From: Rickettsiales bacterium
GTDB lineage: Bacteria; Pseudomonadota; Alphaproteobacteria; Rickettsiales; SXRF01
Direction: 5' to 3'
Length of the DNA stretch: 33,867 bases
NCBI GenBank assembly: GCA_005792635.1
Contig: SXRF01000100.1
Span: 1 to 33,867 of the forward strand
A program made the position numbers and the translations under genes. Under the pieces are notes generated by a model that did not search any database, was not told the origin of the DNA, and saw nothing but the letters and a program-made list of their open reading frames with translations. The number at the start of each line of letters is the position of its first letter. The first letter of the stretch is position 1. This document shows, in pieces, positions 15,478 through 22,598 of this stretch.

Positions 15478-15720
15478 ATGGAAGAGTGCAAAACAGATTT
15501 AGAGCAAGCCCGCAATGAATTATTGCGGAAGGCTTTTAATGTCGTGGCGCATGACTTCAAAACCCCGCTGTCGGTTATTATAGGCTCTCTGGGTATTATA
15601 GAGCGCATGAAAGACAGCCTTTCCCCTGAACAGATTGATAGCTTAATAAAAAGCGCACTCACCGAGGCGCACCGCCTAGATGATATGATCAGCAAAACTC
15701 TGGAATCTGCAAAGCCTTAA
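15478..15720 (+). CDS. Stand-alone HisKA (histidine kinase dimerisation) domain protein
   Basis: The 80-residue product is nearly all HisKA domain: H-box FNVVAHDFKTPLSVIIGSLG with the phospho-accepting His at residue 25, then the second helix HRLDDMISKTLESAK. No ATPase domain follows; TAA ends the frame. The H-box resembles KdpD-type kinases. It could be a decayed kinase fragment or a working phosphotransfer partner for the KdpE-like regulator (20183) or the hybrid kinase (17590). No good ribosome-binding site is seen before ATG 15478, and a terminator stands upstream, so expression is uncertain. Confidence 0.7.
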   Translation: MEECKTDLEQARNELLRKAFNVVAHDFKTPLSVIIGSLGIIERMKDSLSPEQIDSLIKSALTEAHRLDDMISKTLESAKP

Positions 15721-15729
15721 TTGGCATTT

Positions 15730-15746
15730 TTACCACTTCCTTACAC
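15730..15746 (+). promoter_or_regulatory. Stress-island direct repeat 4
   Basis: TTAC CACTTC CTTACAC: half-sites 11 bp apart, ending 75 bp before the lipoprotein ATG 15822. The T-rich flank TTTTTAC is shared with site 1. Confidence 0.68.
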
Positions 15747-15774
15747 CGCACGCCAAACCTCGCATCGCATCCTT

Positions 15775-15792
15775 GTGTGAAGCCTGTCACAC
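15775..15792. promoter_or_regulatory. CRP-like palindrome
   Basis: GTGTGA AGCCTG TCACAC, a perfect 6-6-6 palindrome with the CRP/FNR-superfamily core TGTGA-N6-TCACA. CATAAT (15793-15798) follows directly and could be a -10 element. It lies 30 bp before the lipoprotein start. Confidence 0.5.
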
Positions 15793-15821
15793 CATAATCA
15801 CAACCAAGAAAGGAAGTTTTT

Positions 15822-16265
15822 ATGATAAATAATATTTTTTCAAATAACCGAGCGATAGCACTGCTAGCCTGCGTTTCTGTTGTTTCAATGCTTGCCGCAT
15901 GTGGCACGCCTGATGGTGGGTATTATAATAAGCAAGGCAATTATGTTCCGACCGATACTCCGTATAATATAAAAAACAATAAGCATTCGTCTATGCCGGG
16001 TGGAAATCCGAATGCAGAGGCAGATCGTGAGAATAATCGCTCAGAATATCCGCGTTATACTCGCCGTGGATATTATGATTATAACGGTTATTACATGGAC
16101 AAAAATAGCGGGCTTAGTGTTCCAAGGAACATGTTTCCGCCGCGCGGCATGTGCCGTGTGTGGTTTCCAGAGCGCATGGGATATAATGAACAGCCAGCCG
16201 TTGAGTCATGCGATGGCATAAAATACCGCGTACCAGCAGGTGCGTATGTGATTTACGGCGGATAA
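15822..16265 (+). CDS. Lipoprotein, unknown function
   Basis: The 147-residue precursor has a type II signal peptide with lipobox LAAC (Cys27). The mature part is rich in Tyr, Asn and Gly (GYYNKQGNYVPTDTPYN, RRGYYDYNGYYMDKNSG), followed by a compact C-terminal segment NMFPPRGMCRVWFPERMGY and VESCDGIKYRVPAGAYVIYGG. The two Cys (in MCRVW and ESCDG) could form a disulfide. The CRVWFP pattern recurs in small exported proteobacterial proteins of unknown role. Ribosome-binding site AAGAAAGGAAG. It heads a run of small genes to about 17051 and has both a direct-repeat site and a CRP-like site upstream. Confidence 0.8.
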   Translation: MINNIFSNNRAIALLACVSVVSMLAACGTPDGGYYNKQGNYVPTDTPYNIKNNKHSSMPGGNPNAEADRENNRSEYPRYTRRGYYDYNGYYMDKNSGLSVPRNMFPPRGMCRVWFPERMGYNEQPAVESCDGIKYRVPAGAYVIYGG

Positions 16266-16293
16266 TCAACAATAAGAAGAAGAAGAGGGTTTT

Positions 16294-16446
16294 ATGTCAA
16301 CGCTATTATTCATAGTTTTAATACTTATCGTGGTTGGTGCTTTGCCAACATGGCCACACAGCAAAAATTGGGGCTATTACCCTAGTGGTGGCTCGGGCTT
16401 GCTACTGATTGTCTTACTTATTTTACTATTTACTGGTCGCATTTAA
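16294..16446 (+). CDS. DUF3309 family small membrane protein (50 aa)
   Basis: Too short for the track. ATG 16294 follows AAGAAGAAGAGGGTTTT. The product starts MSTLLFIVLILIVVGALPTW and continues through WGYYPSGGSG to a second hydrophobic helix ending LLFTGRI: the DUF3309 pattern of two membrane segments around a WGYYPSGG loop. Role unknown; common in proteobacteria beside stress and envelope genes. It lies 28 bp after the lipoprotein, probably one transcript. Confidence 0.88.
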   Translation: MSTLLFIVLILIVVGALPTWPHSKNWGYYPSGGSGLLLIVLLILLFTGRI

Positions 16447-16481
16447 TTTAACACTAATTTTAGAAATCAAAGGAGCTTTTT

Positions 16482-16775
16482 ATGAACAAGAAAATACCGA
16501 TTTTAGTTGTTGTGTCTGTTTTAACTCTTGGGCTTACGGGCTGTATGGAAAATCATCGTTCAATGATGAGCAAACCAGAGGGTAAGTATAATAGCACCGA
16601 AACCTCAACAGATGCCAAAGGCACGACAACTGTAAAGCAATCAACTACTGAAGTTATTGTGGATGAAAATGGCAACAGAAGAGAAGTCATTACCTCAAAA
16701 GTTACCAAAGATCCAAAAGGCTTGTGGAACAAAACTACTACCAGCAAAACTTCGCAAACCTTTGAAGATAAATAA
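16482..16775 (+). CDS. Small Thr-rich lipoprotein
   Basis: The 97-residue precursor has a lipobox LTGC (Cys21) after a hydrophobic signal. The mature part is rich in Thr, Lys and Ser (STETSTDAKGTTTVKQSTTE) and has strand-like repeated motifs (VIVDENGNRREVITSKVTKDP). No family recognised. The ATG follows AAAGGAGCTTTTT, a strong ribosome-binding site. It lies 35 bp after the DUF3309 gene and 27 bp before the DUF883-like gene, in the same direction. Confidence 0.75.
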   Translation: MNKKIPILVVVSVLTLGLTGCMENHRSMMSKPEGKYNSTETSTDAKGTTTVKQSTTEVIVDENGNRREVITSKVTKDPKGLWNKTTTSKTSQTFEDK

Positions 16776-16802
16776 TTTTAACACCTAAAAAGGAATAAAA
16801 TC

Positions 16803-17051
16803 ATGTTTAATAAAACCGCAAAAGACGAAACTGTTAGCACTCTAAGCCTTACGGATCATAATATTGCTGATGATTTACACGATGCAGCACATAGTGCAGG
16901 ACGCAAAGTTCGTAGTCTGTATAATTCCGCAAGCGATGAAATAAGTCATGCCAGCAGCGCAGTGACGGGTGAAATCCGTGGTAATCCAATTCGTTCAAGT
17001 GCAATCGCCCTTGGTCTTGGCTTTGTAATTGGCGCGCTGCTGCGTCGTTAG
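16803..17051 (+). CDS. ElaB/YqjD-like (DUF883) membrane-anchored stress protein
   Basis: The 82-residue product has a soluble helical part (DDLHDAAHSAGRKVRSLYNSASDEI) and a C-terminal membrane anchor GNPIRSSAIALGLGFVIGALLRR, the typical tail of the ElaB/YqjD family. Those proteins are stationary-phase or stress-induced, and YqjD binds ribosomes at the inner membrane. Ribosome-binding site AAAAAGGAATAAAATC. A hairpin terminator follows, and two membrane-protein genes come next; E. coli yqjD is also followed by a two-segment membrane protein, YqjE. Confidence 0.82.
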   Translation: MFNKTAKDETVSTLSLTDHNIADDLHDAAHSAGRKVRSLYNSASDEISHASSAVTGEIRGNPIRSSAIALGLGFVIGALLRR

Positions 17052-17068
17052 TTTTAATTACTGATGTG

Positions 17069-17104
17069 AATAGGCAGGGTGGTTTTGGCTGCTCTGCCTA
17101 TTTT
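17069..17104 (+). terminator. Rho-independent terminator after DUF883-like gene
   Basis: A 9-bp stem AATAGGCAG/CTGCCTATT with a 16-nt loop, followed by TTAT. The T-tract is short, so termination may be partial, allowing read-through to 17123. Confidence 0.65.
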
Positions 17105-17122
17105 ATACAAAAGGATAATAAT

Positions 17123-17200
17123 ATGCGTAGTTTATTACTTTGGTTATTCGGAGTTCCTATTTTTGTTATCATATTGCTTAACTTATTTCATGTGATTTAG
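17123..17200 (+). CDS. 25-residue hydrophobic membrane peptide
   Basis: Far below the track cut-off. ATG 17123 follows AAAAGGATAATAAT, a good ribosome-binding site, and TAG is at 17200. The product is one membrane helix, MRSLLLWLFGVPIFVIILLN then LFHVI. Similar 25-30 residue 'LLLWLxGVPIxIIIL' peptides occur in other proteobacteria as unnamed small proteins. It ends 4 bp before the next gene, so it is likely co-translated with it. Confidence 0.65.
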   Translation: MRSLLLWLFGVPIFVIILLNLFHVI

Positions 17201-17204
17201 AGAT

Positions 17205-17618
17205 ATGGAAAATATATTGCTTTTAATAAGCCTAGCCCAACGCGCTTATAGCAAATGGCTGTTGCATAGGATGTTGCTGCGAATTGCCATAATAATTGGG
17301 CTGGTTATTGTTATTTCCATAATGGTGAGTGCTGCTTTTATCGGCGGATTATATATTATTTATTACTCCTTGCTATCTTCGGGAATAGAGCAGATGGTGG
17401 CGATGCTTATGACAGGAATTGCCGCTATTTTCCTTGTTTTTATTCTGATAATTATATTGCTTATCTGCCTACAGAAAATTCGCAATATGCCACAAGCGAT
17501 GCTTAAGTCATCACCAGTCACCACCCTTGCTATGGATGCTTTTAATTCTTTCACCGACGGCCTTATGGCAGAACAGGGTAAAAAATCTAATGGACACCCT
17601 AAAAAAACATCTTTGTGA
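17205..17618 (+). CDS. Two-segment membrane protein, holin/YqjE-like
   Basis: The 137-residue product has two long hydrophobic segments (about residues 26-55 and 63-92: [20 protein letters not shown] and [19 protein letters not shown]), then a soluble tail ([20 protein letters not shown]). The plan is like YqjE and other phage-holin-superfamily proteins often coded next to DUF883 proteins, but I see no diagnostic motif. It starts 4 bp after the 25-residue peptide, and its last 29 bp overlap the hybrid kinase start, so the three genes are coupled. It may be a sensory or membrane partner of the kinase (inference). Confidence 0.7.
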   Translation: MENILLLISLAQRAYSKWLLHRMLLRIAIIIGLVIVISIMVSAAFIGGLYIIYYSLLSSGIEQMVAMLMTGIAAIFLVFILIIILLICLQKIRNMPQAMLKSSPVTTLAMDAFNSFTDGLMAEQGKKSNGHPKKTSL

Positions 17619-19143
17619 TTATGGTTTATACATAATTCTTGGTGCTTGCATTTTGCGCTTCATAATTACCTTTGTGGTTGGTGGCGTGTATCGTGATGAG
17701 GAGCTTGTTCTTTCCGCAATTGTCGTCGGACTTGTCATAATTGTTATCTATGTACATTGGGAATCAAAAAAAAACGCTGAAGCTTACGCGGAGGGTTTGA
17801 CTAATGTTGCTTATGAACTGGCAGAATCGCATGTATTGCTAGCGCAGTCTAACTTAAAAACAGCAATGGAGTTGGAAAGTGCCGCCTGCGAAAAACAAGA
17901 GCAGTCAGATAAAGACTTGGAAACCGCCGAGGATGCAGTCCAGTTTGCTGATAACGCTAGGCTCTCAGCAGAAAGTGCGGCCGCTATTGCAGAAAAAGCC
18001 AATAAAGCAAAGTCAGATTTTCTCACCAATATGAGCCATGAAATACGCACGCAGATGAATGCGATAATCGGACTTACCAATATTTTGCTGACCACCAAAC
18101 TAGATGAAAAACAAAAAGAATGTGTCGGTGTTTTGCAAACCAGTGCGGATGGCTTAATGTTGCTTATCAATGATTTGTTGGACATTGACAAAATAGAATC
18201 AGAATCAATTGAGCTGGAGAATGCTCCGTTTAATATGATTTCTTTGATTGAGCGCGTGATTAGCGTGATGTCGGTTCGCGCACAAGAAAAAAACATCGCC
18301 CTTAATGTGCATTATGATGCAGGGCTTTATAAAACCTTCATTGGCGATAGCGGTCGTATCCGTCAGATATTATTTAATCTGGTGGGTAATGCGGTTAAAT
18401 TCACCGATAGCGGCAGCGTTTCTATTTTCTTCAGTAATGGCGGAAAAAGCAATGGCAAGCGCGATCTAACTATTTCGGTAAATGATACTGGTATTGGCAT
18501 TCCCGAAAATAAAATTTTTGATATATTCGGAAAATTCATTCAGGCTGATCCTTCCATAACCCGTCGCTATGGCGGCACTGGCTTAGGGCTTGCCATTTCA
18601 AAATCGCTCGCCGAGCAAATGGGTGGTAATATAACAGTTACTAGCGAGGTTGGCGTTGGCTCTTCTTTTGTGTTGCATTTAAGCTTGCCAGTGCAAGCCA
18701 GCGAAAGCATAAACTTATTGGACAAGGAAAACACGATATATCTAGATAGGCAGCAAAATGCAGAGCATCTGCCGATTTTATTGGTGGAGGATTATGAGCC
18801 GAATATCTTGGTGGCGACCATTATGCTCAAAAATTTTGGTTATCATTACGAGGTTGCCCGCAATGGGAAAGAAGCTATTGATAGATTTTCTCCAGAAAAA
18901 TATTCATTGGTTCTGCTGGATGTAGAAATGCCGATTATGGATGGCTATGAAACCACGCGCCATATTCGCGGCTTTGAAAAAGCTAAGGGTTCGGCTCGTA
19001 CGCCAATTATCGCCATGACCGCCCACGCACTCAAAGGCGACCGCGAAAAATGTTTGGCGGCTGGTATGGATGACTATATCCCCAAACCCTTCAACCCCCA
19101 CCAGCTGCAAGCCGCATTGCTTAAGCATATTGCGAAGGGCTGA
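17590..19143 (+). CDS. Membrane hybrid sensor histidine kinase (HisKA-HATPase-REC)
   Basis: The track starts at 17527 inside the previous gene; ATG 17590 (MDTLKKHL) is the better start, giving 517 residues. Two membrane helices (about 11-32 and 39-55) have almost no periplasmic loop. A long Ala/Glu-rich coiled coil follows (62-140), then HisKA with H150 in [13 protein letters not shown], HATPase with [35 protein letters not shown], and a C-terminal receiver (from about 395) with [15 protein letters not shown] and IPKPF. The H-box has Gln where Pro is nearly always found (HEIRTP). It has no separate input domain, so it may sense the membrane. The output is unknown: no DNA-binding domain and no Hpt gene next to it. 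Confidence 0.92.
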   Translation: MDTLKKHLCDYGLYIILGACILRFIITFVVGGVYRDEELVLSAIVVGLVIIVIYVHWESKKNAEAYAEGLTNVAYELAESHVLLAQSNLKTAMELESAACEKQEQSDKDLETAEDAVQFADNARLSAESAAAIAEKANKAKSDFLTNMSHEIRTQMNAIIGLTNILLTTKLDEKQKECVGVLQTSADGLMLLINDLLDIDKIESESIELENAPFNMISLIERVISVMSVRAQEKNIALNVHYDAGLYKTFIGDSGRIRQILFNLVGNAVKFTDSGSVSIFFSNGGKSNGKRDLTISVNDTGIGIPENKIFDIFGKFIQADPSITRRYGGTGLGLAISKSLAEQMGGNITVTSEVGVGSSFVLHLSLPVQASESINLLDKENTIYLDRQQNAEHLPILLVEDYEPNILVATIMLKNFGYHYEVARNGKEAIDRFSPEKYSLVLLDVEMPIMDGYETTRHIRGFEKAKGSARTPIIAMTAHALKGDREKCLAAGMDDYIPKPFNPHQLQAALLKHIAKG

Positions 19144-19161
19144 GATTTCGTTGCCGCCATA

Positions 19162-19189
19162 AAAAAGGGAGCAATAAAGCTCCCTTTTT
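19162..19189. terminator. Bidirectional Rho-independent terminator
   Basis: Stem AAAAAGGGAGC/GCTCCCTTTTT (11 bp, perfect) with a 6-nt loop AATAAA. The T-run on both strands lets it serve the hybrid kinase gene (+) and the DUF1328 gene (-), which converge here. Confidence 0.92.
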
Positions 19190-19207
19190 CAGTATATCAA
19201 GCAAACT

Positions 19208-19390
19208 CTATAGTGGTGGGTTCACTCTGCGACCTGTTACTACGCTATAAATCAAGCTGGCAACGAATAACAGAACAAACAATCCCGCAAGGAAGCGGGC
19301 AATACCAGCAAAATCAGCGGCTAACCCACCAAAGCCAAATATGGCAGCGATGATAGCTAAAACAAAAAATGTGATGATGTAATTTAACAT
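19208..19390 (-). CDS. DUF1328 family small membrane protein (60 aa)
   Basis: Two membrane helices (IITFFVLAIIAAIFGFGGLA and FLAGLFVLLFVASLIYSVV) separated by ADFAGIAR, the standard DUF1328/YtjA layout. Function unknown; family genes are commonly stress-related. The start follows CCAAGGAGATTTTT. It is the third gene of a minus-strand run 20084-19828-19390, with gaps of only 10 and 27 bp, so it probably shares the direct-repeat site at 20162-20179. Confidence 0.9.
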   Translation of the reverse strand: MLNYIITFFVLAIIAAIFGFGGLAADFAGIARFLAGLFVLLFVASLIYSVVTGRRVNPPL

Positions 19391-19417
19391 AAAAATCTCC
19401 TTGGTTATTGATTAAAA

Positions 19418-19828
19418 TTATTTCCAAACAAAGCGGATATAAGAAGTTTTTTTGCCTGTAATGGTTATATTTTGTCGCTGAGTTTGTTTGCCAACGAAGC
19501 CCTCAACTATATATTTTCCATTGGGTAGGCTTGCATAAAATAACGGCCCACCATCAGCGTTTATCAGCTCATTATGCTGCATATCGCTGATTATTATGTG
19601 TGGGTAGCCATTAAAATGCCCGAGCCTATCCGCACTCATAATTTGCAGATTATAATCGCCGCGTTCGGTTTCCATAGCATCAGTTTCTTCATCGCCAATA
19701 CCGCCGGTGACATAATAAACATCGCCCTGTTGCTGAATGTCAGGCAAAAAATTATCAGCAGACCAAGCTGATGGGCTTTGCAGTGCTGAAGCAATTGCCA
19801 CAGCAAAAACATAATTTAATTTTTTCAT
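19418..19828 (-). CDS. Exported protein, carboxypeptidase-regulatory-like fold suspected
   Basis: The 136-residue precursor has a signal peptide cleaved near AWSA-DN (residue 24). The mature part, YYVTGGIGDEETDAMETERGDYN then HIIISDMQHNELINADGGPL and ASLPNGKYIVEGFVGKQTQRQNITI, looks like a small beta-sandwich of the kind found in carboxypeptidase-regulatory domains. Homologues with the 'GGIGxDE' opening exist as uncharacterised periplasmic proteins. No enzyme residues seen. It is the middle gene of the glycine-zipper/DUF1328 run. Confidence 0.72.
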   Translation of the reverse strand: MKKLNYVFAVAIASALQSPSAWSADNFLPDIQQQGDVYYVTGGIGDEETDAMETERGDYNLQIMSADRLGHFNGYPHIIISDMQHNELINADGGPLFYASLPNGKYIVEGFVGKQTQRQNITITGKKTSYIRFVWK

Positions 19829-19838
19829 GATATTTATC

Positions 19839-20084
19839 CTAACGCCAAATTGGTTTTCCGAGGTTTATATCTTTTTTCTTGGTTAGTCCGCCAGCTGCCG
19901 CGCCAACTGCGCCACCAACCACCGCACCCGTCACAGGGTCGCCGCCTAGAACCGCGCCACCAACTGCGCCAGCACCAGCACCAATAGCACCGCCGCTAAT
20001 TGCGCGGTCGCCTGTGCTTTCGCCGCATGCGCTTAAAAAGCCAATGGCGGCTATCATCATTATCGTATTTTGTATTTTTGTCAT
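19839..20084 (-). CDS. Glycine-zipper lipoprotein
   Basis: The 81-residue precursor has a lipobox LSAC (Cys20). The mature part is dominated by a glycine zipper (ISGGAIGAGAGAVGGAVLGG and GAVVGGAVGAAAGGLT), a membrane-inserting helical hairpin common in outer-membrane stress lipoproteins such as the OsmB and YMGG-like families. It ends KKKDINLGKPIWR. Ribosome-binding site CCAAGGAGAGTTTT. First gene of a three-gene minus-strand run, with a direct-repeat site 77 bp upstream and the response-regulator gene directly before that. Confidence 0.85.
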   Translation of the reverse strand: MTKIQNTIMMIAAIGFLSACGESTGDRAISGGAIGAGAGAVGGAVLGGDPVTGAVVGGAVGAAAGGLTKKKDINLGKPIWR

Positions 20085-20161
20085 AAAACTCTCCTTGGTT
20101 AGCGTTGTATTGCTAACCTAAAGAATTGCTTATAAATTTACCGCAGGGGAAAGGGGGGTAT

Positions 20162-20179
20162 GCGTAAGGGGGCAGTAAA
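20162..20179 (-). promoter_or_regulatory. Stress-island direct repeat 5
   Basis: Read on the minus strand: TTTAC TGCCCC CTTACGC, half-sites 11 bp apart, ending 77 bp before the glycine-zipper lipoprotein start. It lies only 3 bp beyond the stop of the KdpE-like regulator gene. TATAAG, a possible -10, occurs further downstream. Confidence 0.68.
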
Positions 20180-20182
20180 GAT

Positions 20183-20899
20183 TTACGCAGCTTGTAAAAT
20201 TTTTTGTGGCAACACTTCCATGCGATAACCAATTCCTGCTTCGGTGGTTATGAAAATTGGATTGGCTGGGTTTTCCTCAATTTTCTCGCGGATTTGCCCA
20301 ATATAAACCCGCAGGTAAGTTGTGTCGTCGCTATGCGCTTCGCCCCAAACTTTGCGCAAAATCTCCTTATGGGTGAGCATTTTTCCGCTATTTACCATAA
20401 AATGGCGCAGCAAATCATATTCCTTAGGCGTGAATGAAACTAACTCATTATTCAAAAACACCTCATGGCGCACTAAATCCATCCGTAAATTGCCATTTTG
20501 CAGCTCTGGTTCGCCAGTTTCGCGCACGGCTGCTGAACGCAAGCAAGCATTTATCCGCGCTAGCAACACATCAATGTTAAACGGTTTGGTAACATAATCA
20601 TTCGCGCCGATATTAAGGGCAGCGGTAATTTCATCGTCCAATGAACAAGCGGAAAGGACAATAATCGGAACTTGCGACCACTCGCGGATGGAGGAAATAA
20701 CCTCCTTCCCATCAAGATCAGGAAGTCCTAGATCAAGCAATATAATGTCAGGCTTCACCGAAGCGCACATGCGAATTGCTTGCTTGCCAGACAACGCTTC
20801 AACAATTTTGAAATCTTCACCACCCAGTAAAATGCCAAGCATTTTTTGAATCTGCTGTTCGTCATCAACAACCAAAATGGTGTTTTTCTTCTCGTGCAT
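20183..20899 (-). CDS. KdpE-like OmpR/PhoB-family response regulator
   Basis: The 238-residue product has a receiver domain (Asp12/13, phospho-acceptor Asp56 in ILLDLGLPDLDG, Lys105 in VTKPF) and a winged-helix DNA-binding domain (VSFTPKEYDLLRHFMVNSGKMLTHKEILRKVWG, then TTYLRVYIGQIREKIEENP). The receiver is closest to KdpE (LDLGLPDLDGKEVISSIREWSQVPIIVLSA), but no kdpFABC or full kdpD is in the window. I use ATG 20899 with GAGG upstream; the track's extra four residues come from a TTG start. It is the natural candidate to bind the 11-bp-spaced direct repeats in this island. Confidence 0.9.
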   Translation of the reverse strand: MHEKKNTILVVDDEQQIQKMLGILLGGEDFKIVEALSGKQAIRMCASVKPDIILLDLGLPDLDGKEVISSIREWSQVPIIVLSACSLDDEITAALNIGANDYVTKPFNIDVLLARINACLRSAAVRETGEPELQNGNLRMDLVRHEVFLNNELVSFTPKEYDLLRHFMVNSGKMLTHKEILRKVWGEAHSDDTTYLRVYIGQIREKIEENPANPIFITTEAGIGYRMEVLPQKILQAA

Positions 20900-21074
20900 A
20901 ACGAACCTCAAAAATTACAATTCATATTTCTAATCTTAGGTTAGGCTTTAATGTGGGAATGTCAAACTTATTGGCTTGACTATATTTCAGAACCTATCGC
21001 TCAGAGGAAAAAAGCTAGAATATACAATGCGTTCTCCCTTCAAGGAGTTCGCTGAAGTATCAAAAATTGAAGAA

Positions 21075-21151
21075 TGGTCGGAACGACAGGATTTGAACCT
21101 GCGACCCCTAGTCCCCCAGACGAGTGCGCTACCAGACTGCGCTACGCTCCG
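21075..21151 (-). tRNA. tRNA-Pro (anticodon GGG), CCA encoded
   Basis: Minus-strand cloverleaf with acceptor CGGAGCG/CGTTCCG (one G-U), anticodon GGG at 21115-21117, T-loop TTCAAAT, discriminator A and encoded CCA (21075-21077). The anticodon stem CTCGT/ACTAG has a C-T (C-U) mismatch at its middle pair (29-41). It begins one base after the stop codon of the upstream phosphomannomutase gene, so it must be cut from that mRNA or have a promoter within it. Confidence 0.94.
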
Positions 21152-21152
21152 A

Positions 21153-22571
21153 TTAATGCCCAGACGAATGATTTGGAAGCGCGACATTACTCAAAGCTAG
21201 CTGTTCCTGCAAGTCTTGTTTCAGGCGTTCCAGCCCTTGCGTGTCCTTCGCTTCGCAGCGGGCAACCAGCATCGCCTGTGTGTTGGAGGCGCGAAGCAAC
21301 CACCAGCCATCAGCGGTGGAAACGCGCACGCCGTCGACGGCACTAAACTTTGCCTGTGCGGCGGTTAGGCGAGATTTCACCTCATCAATCACCGAGAATT
21401 TCCGCAAATCATCACACGGGAAGCGGATTTCAGGCGTATTAATGCGCTGCGGCAAGGCTTTACGCATATCGGAAAGTTTTTTGCCCGAGCGCGACAGCAA
21501 ACCAAGCAGGCGCACAGCGGCATAGAGCGCGTCGTCAAAGCCGTAATATTTATCGGCAAAGAATAAATGCCCACTCATTTCGCCAGCCAGCGGCGAGCCA
21601 GTTTCCGCCATTTTGGATTTTATCAGCGAATGCCCAGTTTTCCACATTAGCGGTGTGCCGCCGAGGCGTTCAATTTCTTCAAATAATGCGCCGCTTGCTT
21701 TCACATCGGCGATAATCGTTGCCTTGGGTTTTTCGCGTAAAATATCCGCGGCATAGAGCATCAGCAACTGATCGCCCCACAGGATCGCGCCCTCATCATC
21801 CACCACGCCAATGCGGTCGCCGTCGCCGTCAAAGGCAATACCAACGGCCAGCTTTTTTTCGCGCACAGTTTTTATTAAATCCACCAGATTTTCTGGCACA
21901 GTTGGGTCGGGGTGATGGTTCGGGAAATTACCATCAATCTCCGCAAAAAGCGCGGTGTGTTTGCCGCTTAGGCGATTGGTCAGAGCCGTCATAATCTCAC
22001 CCGTCGCGCCGTTTCCTGCGTCCCAAGCAACAGATAATTCACGAGTGCCGTCATAAGCCGCCAGCAGCGCGGAAATATAGGTTTCGCGGATGTCCTGCAC
22101 TTCAATTTTGCCATTGCCATTTGCGAGCTTGCCTCTTTCGGCGATTTCTCGAAGTTCGGCAATTTGTGCGCCGTAGAAAGCTTTATTTTGCAGAACGAAT
22201 TTGAAGCCGTTATGAGTTGGCGGGTTGTGCGAGCCAGTAATCATAATTCCGCCCGCTGCTTTTTTGGTGTAGGCTGCGTAGTAAAGCATTGGCGTTGGCC
22301 CAAGCCCGATGTCTAAAACATTCATTCCGCTGTCGGCTATGCCTTTGCAAACGGCGGCGTGGAGGGCTGGCGAACTCATGCGCCCATCGCGCCCGACACA
22401 GATAAAGCCGTCTGGCTGTAATTCCTTGGCTTTGGTGGCGAAGGCGCGGGCGATGTAATAAGCATCATCCGCGCCTAAAGTTTCGCCGATAATGCCGCGA
22501 ATGTCATATTCACGAAAAATAGTTGGTGTAAAACGGTGCGAGTTTTCGGTTTTAGCGGTCTGAGTAGTCAT
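21153..22571 (-). CDS. Phosphomannomutase/phosphoglucomutase
   Basis: Interconverts hexose 6- and 1-phosphates, feeding surface polysaccharide and LPS sugar nucleotides. The 472-residue alpha-D-phosphohexomutase has the phosphoserine loop ITGSHNPPTH (Ser114), the metal-binding DGDGDRIG, the sugar-binding GEMSGHLFF, and the C-terminal phosphate-binding region RASNTQAMLVARCEA. Length and motifs match the AlgC/ManB dual-specificity type. It lies 27 bp after the MotE-like gene in the flagellar run and is followed after 1 bp by tRNA-Pro. I leave the symbol empty because manB, algC and pgm are all in use for this family. Confidence 0.95.
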   Translation of the reverse strand: MTTQTAKTENSHRFTPTIFREYDIRGIIGETLGADDAYYIARAFATKAKELQPDGFICVGRDGRMSSPALHAAVCKGIADSGMNVLDIGLGPTPMLYYAAYTKKAAGGIMITGSHNPPTHNGFKFVLQNKAFYGAQIAELREIAERGKLANGNGKIEVQDIRETYISALLAAYDGTRELSVAWDAGNGATGEIMTALTNRLSGKHTALFAEIDGNFPNHHPDPTVPENLVDLIKTVREKKLAVGIAFDGDGDRIGVVDDEGAILWGDQLLMLYAADILREKPKATIIADVKASGALFEEIERLGGTPLMWKTGHSLIKSKMAETGSPLAGEMSGHLFFADKYYGFDDALYAAVRLLGLLSRSGKKLSDMRKALPQRINTPEIRFPCDDLRKFSVIDEVKSRLTAAQAKFSAVDGVRVSTADGWWLLRASNTQAMLVARCEAKDTQGLERLKQDLQEQLALSNVALPNHSSGH

Positions 22572-22598
22572 TTGTTATTCCTGATTAGCTGATTAATA

